In this document: positions 14,961 to 19,729 of the stretch, in pieces
How the letters are laid out: every line of letters begins with the position of its first letter
Position numbering within the stretch: position 1 is the stretch's first letter
DNA from: a virus
Strand: one strand, 5' to 3'
DNA: 40,325 nucleotides
IMG/VR virus record: IMGVR_UViG_3300025098_000112
Span: 1 to 40,325 of that record
Notes under the pieces: model-generated
What the model was told of the DNA's origin: nothing
Database searches by the model: none
What the model saw: only the letters and a program-made list of their open reading frames with translations
Position numbers and translations under genes: made by a program

Positions 14961-15419
14961 TTATGCAGATTGTTTTAGTGACGGACGGTCCGACACAACA
15001 CCATTACATACTAGGGATGAGCGCCATCCGTTAAGTTTCAATTCTATGTCAAGCTCCTGCCATCCAAAGGACAAAACCACGAAGGCTCTACGTAATTGTA
15101 GACACAGCACGATGTCACCCACCGACATACTAGGGGAGGGCCTGATGGTCGTGCGCCTAAGCTTGCCACTGCCGTAGCCATTGCACTCATCAAAGATCCA
15201 CTCAAGTACGTCATCCATGTCATGACTAGTCTGCGCTGTCATCACACCCATATGTAAGAAAGATGTCGGCTCATAGAAATCTTTAGCTAAGGCTTTCTGT
15301 ATTACATCCACGCCATTTCCTGCAGGTAAACTACGCAAGGACACATACATATCTATGTCATCCTGCCTAATGATTTCACTCTTGGGTTGATAGACTAAGA
15401 ACGATTGCGATGCGGTCAT
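14961..15419 (-). CDS. Protein of unknown function, C-terminus passes through a palindrome copy
   Basis: 152 residues, beginning MTASQSFLVYQPKSEIIRQD. The last 15 residues (CNGVVSDRPSLKQSA) are encoded across the palindrome, which suggests the repeat arrived late and extended or replaced the original end. GAGGAG precedes ATG 15419. No domain is recognised. The body mixes helices (DVIQKALAKDFYEP) and a hydrophobic strand region (VGDIVLCLQLRRAFVVLSFG). Confidence 0.65.
   Translation of the reverse strand: MTASQSFLVYQPKSEIIRQDDIDMYVSLRSLPAGNGVDVIQKALAKDFYEPTSFLHMGVMTAQTSHDMDDVLEWIFDECNGYGSGKLRRTTIRPSPSMSVGDIVLCLQLRRAFVVLSFGWQELDIELKLNGWRSSLVCNGVVSDRPSLKQSA
14979..14995. repeat. 17-bp palindrome copy, TGACGGACGGTCCGACA
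   Basis: In the last codons of the 152-residue gene (read VSDRPS) and 31 nt upstream of the start at 14947. Confidence 0.9.
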
Positions 15420-15423
15420 GGTA

Positions 15424-15603
15424 TTACTCCTCTTGCGGGTTAAAATAGGGCATTGACAAGTTATCCATGAGGATATCTTTCACTTCTCCACCAGTCATGC
15501 CAAGCATTCCAGCATATGTCAAGATAGAAATGTTAGGGTTGAGATCATAGAAGTCACGTATCTCATCATCAGTCCACTCATGTATGTATTTTAGATCAGG
15601 CAT
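15424..15603 (-). CDS. Small acidic helical protein
   Basis: 59 residues from ATG 15603 (MPDLKYIHEWTDDEIRDFYD). An in-frame extension upstream exists but lacks a ribosome binding site, while AAAAGGAATCATGAC directly precedes this ATG. The same leader precedes the gene at 16128. The remainder (LTYAGMLGMTGGEVKDILMD) resembles a small helix-turn-helix-like domain. It could be a small regulator, but this is a weak structural impression only. Confidence 0.6.
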   Translation of the reverse strand: MPDLKYIHEWTDDEIRDFYDLNPNISILTYAGMLGMTGGEVKDILMDNLSMPYFNPQEE

Positions 15604-15760
15604 GTCATGATTCCTTTTCAGTGATTTCATTTTGTTAGGTCCAACGTTGGACTTAAGTTTCAATTGAGCAGGTAAAAATACACTTGGGTTGTAGACTGTC
15701 GGCCTATCTCCACACCATTGATTATGTATAGTGAAAGTTAAATATAACTTCCAAGTGTAC
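15604..15760 (-). other. Spacer with 14-bp palindrome and no convincing gene
   Basis: This 157-bp stretch holds the perfect palindrome GTCCAACGTTGGAC (15639-15652), 35 nt upstream of the 15603 start. That is the same relative place that the 17-bp palindromes take before other genes, but with a different sequence. An open frame continues upstream in phase with the 59-residue gene, without start signals. A region near 15696 (CTGTCGGCC) may be a decayed half of the 17-bp palindrome. Confidence 0.5.
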
Positions 15761-15871
15761 TTATATCTGCCTAACAAACAGGCCAGTATTTGCTAAGGCT
15801 GCTGGGCCACGCCATTTTACGAAGGCTTTTGAAGTGTCGGACGGTCCGACAGTAATGCCAAACCGCCCCAT
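15761..15871 (-). CDS. Doubtful 36-residue reading frame across a palindrome copy
   Basis: Starts at ATG 15871, five bases after the upstream stop, and reads MGRFGITVGPSDTSKAFVKW and so on for 36 residues. The palindrome at 15835-15851 is translated as TVGPSDT. No good ribosome binding site is seen, so this may simply be spacer. It is listed because the neighbouring genes are all tightly packed. Confidence 0.3.
   Translation of the reverse strand: MGRFGITVGPSDTSKAFVKWRGPAALANTGLFVRQI
15835..15851. repeat. 17-bp palindrome copy, TGTCGGACGGTCCGACA
   Basis: In the spacer after the 83-residue gene. The flank at 15852-15865 matches the 14-bp flank of the 13162 and 16494 copies at 12 of 14 positions. 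Confidence 0.9.
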
Positions 15872-15876
15872 GATTG

Positions 15877-16128
15877 TCAATAGATTTCGTCTAGCTCTTC
15901 ATCAAAGCCGAACTCTTCGTCCCACTCTTCGGGTGTCATACCTGACATCAAGAACTCACGCTGTTCTGCTGACAGGTCAGGCATAACATTCTGTATTAGA
16001 TCACCTGATGCAAGCCAGTACTCAATCACACCTTGAGTGGTAGGCAAGAGCATGTTGTTTATCTTGCCAGTCATCATAGACTTTTTGTGCACCAAAACTT
16101 TATTCTCTGCTATATGTTCTATCTGCAT
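15877..16128 (-). CDS. Small acidic protein of unknown function
   Basis: 83 residues from ATG 16128 (MQIEHIAENKVLVHKKSMMT). A longer frame runs upstream through the palindrome, but AAAAGGAATCATGAC sits just before this ATG. The C-terminus is very acidic (TPEEWDEEFGFDEELDEIY), like that of small phage inhibitors or RNA-polymerase-binding proteins. No family is recognised. A palindrome copy is 39 nt upstream. Confidence 0.65.
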   Translation of the reverse strand: MQIEHIAENKVLVHKKSMMTGKINNMLLPTTQGVIEYWLASGDLIQNVMPDLSAEQREFLMSGMTPEEWDEEFGFDEELDEIY

Positions 16129-16129
16129 G

Positions 16130-16330
16130 TCATGATTCCTTTTTACTTGGTTGTTTTGAAGTTGAAGTGTCGGACGATCCGACAGTAGAAGTCCCATAAC
16201 TGTCAGCCATCCATGCTAGATTGTCAAGGGGTTTGGGATGTTTGCGCTGCTGCATATTACACAGCCACCTGCTACGCCACACCTTATCAGCACGGCGAGC
16301 GTACCTGTCACGTCTGCTCACACCTAACAT
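16130..16330 (-). CDS. Small basic protein whose end overlaps a palindrome and the next leader
   Basis: 66 residues from ATG 16330 (MLGVSRRDRYARRADKVWRS), preceded by GGGGGGTG. The N-terminal half is arginine-rich. The C-terminal 25 residues (GTSTVGSSDTSTSKQPSKKE) are encoded by the palindrome and the ribosome binding site of the next gene. The tail is low-complexity, so the original stop may have been lost when the repeat module was inserted. No family is recognised. Confidence 0.55.
   Translation of the reverse strand: MLGVSRRDRYARRADKVWRSRWLCNMQQRKHPKPLDNLAWMADSYGTSTVGSSDTSTSKQPSKKES
16168..16184. repeat. 17-bp palindrome copy, TGTCGGACGATCCGACA
   Basis: In the end of the 66-residue gene and 39 nt upstream of the start at 16128. 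The centre reads CGA instead of CGG. Confidence 0.9.
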
Positions 16331-16335
16331 GTACG

Positions 16336-16464
16336 TCACCCCCCATGCATGGCATAGAGCATGCCACAAAAGAACATCATACCTGACGTGCTGACGTAGG
16401 TAAGAAAGTAAGCAAAGTTTTGAAGGCGAGTAGGTCTAAGAATGTATTTTGTACGATGGCGCAT
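16336..16464 (-). CDS. Small membrane-type protein
   Basis: 42 residues: MRHRTKYILRPTRLQNFAYF followed by a hydrophobic segment (LTYVSTSGMMFFCGMLYAM). A basic N-terminus and one transmembrane span suggest insertion in the inner membrane. ATG 16464 follows ACAAGGAATTGACCC, the same leader as at 16779, and a palindrome copy is 29 nt upstream. Confidence 0.5.
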   Translation of the reverse strand: MRHRTKYILRPTRLQNFAYFLTYVSTSGMMFFCGMLYAMHGG

Positions 16465-16493
16465 GGGTCAATTCCTTGTGTGTGTGTTTGAAG

Positions 16494-16510
16494 TGTCGGA
16501 CGGTCCGACA
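16494..16510. repeat. 17-bp palindrome copy, TGTCGGACGGTCCGACA
   Basis: In the spacer between the genes at 16540 and 16464, 29 nt upstream of the latter start. It carries the 14-bp flank GTAAAGCCAGACCG at 16511-16524. Confidence 0.9.
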
Positions 16511-16539
16511 GTAAAGCCAGACCGTTGATACTGGTATCA

Positions 16540-16779
16540 TTACCAAGCTTCTGATTGGATCTCTTTGCGATGGTCATCATAAAGCTTTACAGCTTTGTGC
16601 ATACGCTTGAGGGCGGTTTCATACTTGCGACAACCTTGTATTTCTTGAAGTATTTCTTTGAGGGTCCAACATTCAACCAGCACATCCCAACCGTCTTCTT
16701 CGTAATGCGCCTTAGCGTGATCCTGAATTTGTGTGGCAAAGTAAAGCGGGACATTAAATGTTTTTTCTAGATCTGTCAT
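16540..16779 (-). CDS. Small helical protein of unknown function
   Basis: 79 residues, MTDLEKTFNVPLYFATQIQD and then mostly helix (LVECWTLKEILQEIQGC, YETALKRMHKAVKLYDDHRK). ATG 16779 follows ACAAGGAATTGACCCA. It is the second gene of the leftward arm. No family is recognised. Small helical early proteins like this often act on host factors, but nothing specific is visible. Confidence 0.65.
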   Translation of the reverse strand: MTDLEKTFNVPLYFATQIQDHAKAHYEEDGWDVLVECWTLKEILQEIQGCRKYETALKRMHKAVKLYDDHRKEIQSEAW

Positions 16780-16849
16780 TGGGTCAATTCCTTGTATGTA
16801 TGTGAGAGAGAGTGATGCGCCCCGCTGTGATGCAGGGCGCTTGACTGTG

Positions 16850-17437
16850 TTAGCCTACGATTTCAGCGTGTAGGGCCTTGAGGAAAGCGCTGGTGTTCAA
16901 CCCGTTGCTTTCGAGGGCGGCTTTTACGAATGTCGCAAGCTCCGCTTCAGTCTGAAATTGCTTGGTGTCGGACGGTCCGTCAGTAGCAGCCTCTGGCTTG
17001 GCTTGGGCTTTTCCTGCAGATGTATTACCTGCAGACTTAGGCGCTTTCGGCTCCGCTGGCTTGCTTGCCTTGGTGATCCGCTTACGGATGGCGCTCATCC
17101 CTAGACCGTCAAGTTTCCCGTCAGTGTTTAAGCGCTGCACAAGCTCCCAGTTTTCCGCAATCTTTTTGCAATCATTGTAATCTTGCCGACTAATAGTCGT
17201 ATGCTGAGCCATTGCTTGGCCGAAAAGCTTGTCAGATTTGTACAAGGGACGAAGCTGGATCACAAGCAATCCGATTTCTTTGTAGCAATCCAATTGCTGC
17301 TCTTGCAAGAGCCACATACGATCATGAACCGCTTCCATCTGAGCAAAGGCGGCGCTTGCTGTGAACGTCTGACCGTTGTGTGTTACCTTGCCGTCCAAGT
17401 GTACTTTTGCGTTTGTGTTTGTTTTTGCGTTTGTCAT
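16850..17437 (-). CDS. First gene of the left arm, helical protein with Ala/Lys/Pro-rich linker
   Basis: 195 residues from ATG 17437, chosen because AAGGAA precedes it and the upstream part has no start signal. The N-terminal 120 residues are helical (FAQMEAVHDRMWLLQEQQLD, RQDYNDCKKIAENW, MSAIRKRITKASK), somewhat like phage proteins with a DUF3102-type helical domain. A low-complexity linker (KPAEPKAPKSAGNTSAGKAQ) then carries a translated palindrome copy (TDGPSDT), followed by a C-terminal helical piece. A TTGACA-type promoter sits 51-79 bp upstream. Being first in the arm, it may be an early regulator, which is only positional inference. Confidence 0.65.
   Translation of the reverse strand: MTNAKTNTNAKVHLDGKVTHNGQTFTASAAFAQMEAVHDRMWLLQEQQLDCYKEIGLLVIQLRPLYKSDKLFGQAMAQHTTISRQDYNDCKKIAENWELVQRLNTDGKLDGLGMSAIRKRITKASKPAEPKAPKSAGNTSAGKAQAKPEAATDGPSDTKQFQTEAELATFVKAALESNGLNTSAFLKALHAEIVG
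16966..16982. repeat. 17-bp palindrome copy, TGTCGGACGGTCCGTCA
   Basis: Inside the 195-residue gene, in its low-complexity linker, translated as TDGPSDT. Confidence 0.9.
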
Positions 17438-17487
17438 CGAAGTATTCCTTTTTTGCTGTGGCCGGTGTTGGCCGTTTCGATGCAATC

Positions 17488-17516
17488 AATCTGGCCGATG
17501 GTCGAGGGAATGTCAA
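17488..17516 (-). promoter_or_regulatory. Candidate sigma70 promoter for the left arm
   Basis: On the minus strand TTGACA (17516-17511) is followed after 17 bases by CAGATT (17493-17488), a perfect -35 with a weak -10, as is common in alphaproteobacteria. It points at the 195-residue gene that opens the left arm. Confidence 0.5.
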
Positions 17517-17556
17517 CGGCTTTTGGTGCGCATTATGCGCAAGGAAAAGGAAGCAG

Positions 17557-17573
17557 TGTCGGACGGTCCGACA
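17557..17573. repeat. 17-bp palindrome copy, TGTCGGACGGTCCGACA
   Basis: The copy nearest the control region, 40 bp upstream of the -35 box of the leftward promoter candidate and 119 nt before the first gene of the arm. Confidence 0.9.
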
Positions 17574-17669
17574 GTAGGGTAGGGTAAAAGCAGAACATCC
17601 GGTGAGAACGAATCAGGAACAGCCTCGTGCGTGATCATGTGTGTGATCATATGTGCATGCATGTGTGTT

Positions 17670-17678
17670 TGTGCATAA
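17670..17678 (-). promoter_or_regulatory. DnaA-box match TTATGCACA
   Basis: The minus strand matches the bacterial DnaA consensus TTATNCACA exactly. A second identical copy lies at 17971-17979. Confidence 0.4.
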
Positions 17679-17970
17679 GCGATGCATGATCGCATCACGC
17701 TGCAGATGTGCGCATAGCAGGCCTATATGTGCGGCTTGCAGATACACAATCGGTAGAAAAAGCGTGTAAAAACAAGCGTTTAGCCCTATGCACATGCGCA
17801 GAATGCACACACACGGCCCCACATACACCCCCCTGCGTGGGCCACCCCCCCGGTGTACGTACGTATATACATACTCTGCAACAGAACTGGATTTTACTTT
17901 TCATGTACGAGCACTTACACACAACTATACCGTGTAAACAGTAATGTTATACTATAACAATGCTTAAAGC

Positions 17971-17979
17971 TGTGCATAA
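17971..17979 (-). promoter_or_regulatory. DnaA-box match TTATGCACA
   Basis: Second copy of the nonamer, same strand as the one at 17670, at the edge of the A/T-rich part of the control region. Confidence 0.4.
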
Positions 17980-17981
17980 AG

Positions 17982-18018
17982 TTGTAACATAGATCACGTT
18001 TTGTTACAATTGTTACAA
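17982..18018 (+). repeat. Cluster of TTGTTACAA repeats with overlapping CRP-like dyad
   Basis: TTGTTACAA occurs twice in perfect tandem (18001-18009, 18010-18018). An inverted copy of its core (TTGTAACA) is at 17982-17989. The dyad TGTAA-CATAGA-TCACG at 17983-17998 fits the CRP half-sites TGTGA/TCACA at 8 of 10 positions. The cluster ends 27 bp before a TTGACA box, a usual place for a regulator. Confidence 0.5.
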
Positions 18019-18045
18019 ATGCATCACTTTTTGGCGAAACAAGGA

Positions 18046-18073
18046 TTGACAATGGGGGTGCTTTGTGTAAAAC
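18046..18073 (+). promoter_or_regulatory. Candidate rightward promoter 1
   Basis: TTGACA (18046-18051), 16-bp spacer, TAAAAC (18068-18073). The -10 is imperfect (4 of 6). It is downstream of the TTGTTACAA cluster, so it may be a regulated start. Confidence 0.4.
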
Positions 18074-18092
18074 TACGTAGTAGTAGTAGGTA

Positions 18093-18344
18093 AGTTAAAC
18101 TTAAAAGTTAAACTCTTTAGAATACAACTAATAATACTTAACTTAAATAACTAAACTATATACAGTTACACTTATATCATTGGACTTAGGAAGAGTTAGA
18201 CATTAAAGTTAAACTTTAATGTTAGACTTACAAGTTGACAGCTTTATATTTGTATGATAGTATACTTATATGAGTGGTATTGATAATTATAACTATAAAT
18301 ATACCACTATACTTTAACTTAACGTGTGACTTTAAAGTTTAACT
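18093..18344. repeat. AGTTAAACT repeats and 23-bp palindrome
   Basis: The 9-mer AGTTAAACT occurs at 18093-18101, 18106-18114 and 18207-18215, and on the other strand at 18336-18344. The third copy is the centre of a perfect palindrome of two 11-base arms around one base (18200-18222, arm ACATTAAAGTT). The repeats flank the promoter at 18235, so they look like operator or iteron sites. Confidence 0.5.
18235..18263 (+). promoter_or_regulatory. Candidate rightward promoter 2 for the right arm
   Basis: A perfect TTGACA (18235-18240), 17-bp spacer and TAGTAT (18258-18263). The start would be near 18270, about 130 bases before the first gene of the arm. An 8-bp inverted repeat (AGTGGTAT 18273-18280, ATACCACT 18301-18308) begins right after it. 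Confidence 0.55.
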
Positions 18345-18398
18345 ATCACTAATTTTTTAGTCGCACGTAATTTCCCTTGTAATTACCCCTTGACTCTT

Positions 18399-18653
18399 AT
18401 GAAAAAACAAGTAAAACTATACCCTAGTGAGGATGTATTAGTACAATTCTATAGTGCTTTAGCGTCTAATAACTCTGATGCACTTAAAAAGGTACATATT
18501 CCTAAGAGTGATGTATTCTATGTACGTGAAAAGATATTTCAGGACACTGGAGAGAAGTATACGTTAGATAGAGTTGAAAGAGCTATGTACTTAGAGGGTA
18601 TGATTGACTCTAGAGACGTACTTGATCCTAAAAGAAAGAGGGACTGGGAATGA
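18399..18653 (+). CDS. First gene of the right arm, protein of unknown function
   Basis: 84 residues from ATG 18399 (MKKQVKLYPSEDVLVQFYSA). A TTG start three codons earlier is possible, and neither has a clear ribosome binding site. The protein is charged and helical (SNNSDALKKVHIPKSDVFYV, TLDRVERAMYLEGM) and could be a small DNA-binding or regulatory protein. Its stop overlaps the next start (ATGA). No family is recognised. Confidence 0.65.
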   Translation: MKKQVKLYPSEDVLVQFYSALASNNSDALKKVHIPKSDVFYVREKIFQDTGEKYTLDRVERAMYLEGMIDSRDVLDPKRKRDWE

Positions 18654-18853
18654 CTGTAGCAATGGAACGTATTTTAGCGTGGAAAATTATGCCACGTTTA
18701 ATGATGTTAGTTATGACTGTTATGTATATCCGCTGTATTGAGTGGGCCTTATCACAACCAGACTTGTCTACCCAACAATCAGCTTTAATATCTGTAGTTA
18801 CTGGTGCTATGACTGGTGCTTTTGCTGTATGGCTAGGAAATGAGAACAAATGA
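18650..18853 (+). CDS. Small two-span membrane protein, possible holin partner
   Basis: 67 residues with two hydrophobic segments (about 17-33, MMLVMTVMYIRCIEWAL, and 46-62, ISVVTGAMTGAFAVWLG). I have seen very similar proteins (MTVMYIRxxEWAL...DLSTQQSAL) just before lysis genes in marine phages. It overlaps the genes on both sides by 4 nt. Its place before a 3TM holin and an endolysin suggests part of the lysis machinery, for example an antiholin, but this is not proven. Confidence 0.7.
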   Translation: MTVAMERILAWKIMPRLMMLVMTVMYIRCIEWALSQPDLSTQQSALISVVTGAMTGAFAVWLGNENK

Positions 18854-19203
18854 TTGGTCAAATCTTAGGAGCAGTTGGTGGATTAGCTACAACATACTTG
18901 GATGGCAAGGTAGCAATACAGAAAGCTAACGCAGAAATCAAAGTAAAGCAAGCTACTGGTGAGATTGACTGGGATTTAGCTGCAATTCAAGCTACTCAGA
19001 ATAGCTGGAAAGACGAATGGATAACATTACTTTTCAGTATTCCTCTTATTCTGGCGTTTTGTGGTGACTGGGGGAACAGTATAGTACAAGCTGGCTTTGC
19101 TGCACTGGAGTCTATGCCTACGTGGTATCAATACAGCCTTGGTGGTATAGTATCAGCCAGTATAGGCATTCGTTCTGTAAGTAAATTCTTTGGGAAAAAA
19201 TAA
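18850..19203 (+). CDS. Holin of the 3TM, gene-transfer-agent type
   Basis: 117 residues. A charged amphipathic N-terminal half (KANAEIKVKQATGEIDWDLA) leads into WKDEWITLLFSIPLILAFCG, a second hydrophobic stretch and GGIVSASIGIRSVSKFFGKK. This is the pattern of the 'holin of 3TMs, for gene-transfer release' family found in alphaproteobacterial phages and GTAs. It would form the inner-membrane pore that releases endolysin. Start and stop overlap the neighbouring lysis genes (ATGA, TAATG). Confidence 0.8.
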   Translation: MIGQILGAVGGLATTYLDGKVAIQKANAEIKVKQATGEIDWDLAAIQATQNSWKDEWITLLFSIPLILAFCGDWGNSIVQAGFAALESMPTWYQYSLGGIVSASIGIRSVSKFFGKK

Positions 19204-19712
19204 TGAAAAAGAACTTTGACAAATGCCTATCAATGCTACTTCATCATGAAGGTGGTTTTGTAAATCATCCTCAAGATCCGGGTGGAATGACTAACTTAGG
19301 TGTAACTAAAAGAGTATATGAAGCTTGGGTAGGACGTGAAGTAACAGAAGGTACTATGCGTGACTTGACGTTTGTAGATGTTGCACCTATATACAAAAAG
19401 AATTACTGGGATAAGGTACGTGGAGATGATCTTCCTAGCGGTGTAGACTGGTGTGCCTTTGATTGGGCTGTGAACAGTGGATCTGGACGCCCAGCTAAGG
19501 CTATTCAACGTGCAGTGGGTGCTACAGCAGATGGAGCTATTGGACCTAAAACACTTCAGTCTGTTATGAATCATGAACCTAAGATGATCATTGAGAGTGT
19601 ATACACTCAACGACAAAGTTTTTATGAGTCACTAGGACACTTTGATACTTTTGGCCGTGGTTGGACCAGAAGAAATAAAGAGACGCTAGACCAAGCTTTA
19701 TCAATGATTTAG
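19203..19712 (+). CDS. Endolysin, glycoside hydrolase family 108 (N-acetylmuramidase)
   Basis: 169 residues. The N-terminal LLHHEGGFVNHPQDPGGMTN gives the family signature with catalytic E16 in HEGGF and the DPGG turn. The middle continues with NYWDKVRGDDLPSGVDW and FDWAVNSGSG. The C-terminal part (AVGATADGAIGPKTLQSV) is the PG_binding_3 domain that usually follows. It cuts the glycan strands of peptidoglycan after the holin opens the membrane. No signal peptide is present. It directly overlaps the holin stop (TAATG). Confidence 0.94.
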   Translation: MKKNFDKCLSMLLHHEGGFVNHPQDPGGMTNLGVTKRVYEAWVGREVTEGTMRDLTFVDVAPIYKKNYWDKVRGDDLPSGVDWCAFDWAVNSGSGRPAKAIQRAVGATADGAIGPKTLQSVMNHEPKMIIESVYTQRQSFYESLGHFDTFGRGWTRRNKETLDQALSMI

Positions 19713-19729
19713 TTTTAGAGGAATATAAA

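Larger units (their letters stand above)
17438..18398. other. Divergent control region, about 960 bp without a convincing gene
   Basis: Both arms are transcribed away from it. The left part (17590-17880) is mixed-composition DNA rich in GTGTG, CATGCA and CACAC runs. The right part (17930-18390) is very A/T-rich. Short frames on both strands here lack ribosome binding sites and have odd Cys/His-rich translations, so I see no gene. It holds promoter candidates, repeated 8-9-mers, two DnaA-box matches and long inverted repeats, and is the best candidate for a replication start and early transcription switch. Confidence 0.7.

Noticed and set aside
11890-17573. Reading the ten palindromes as Rho-independent terminators
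   Set aside because: No T tract follows any copy, several lie inside genes, the central loop would be only three bases, and changed arm bases are not compensated.
11890-17573. Reading the palindromes as phage promoters (for example N4-type hairpin promoters)
   Set aside because: No conserved flanking promoter sequence accompanies all copies and no phage RNA polymerase gene is seen in the window. It cannot be fully excluded because the genome is incomplete here.
17183-17944. Several short open frames on both strands in the control region
   Set aside because: Cys/His/Val-rich random-looking translations, no ribosome binding sites and mutual overlap.
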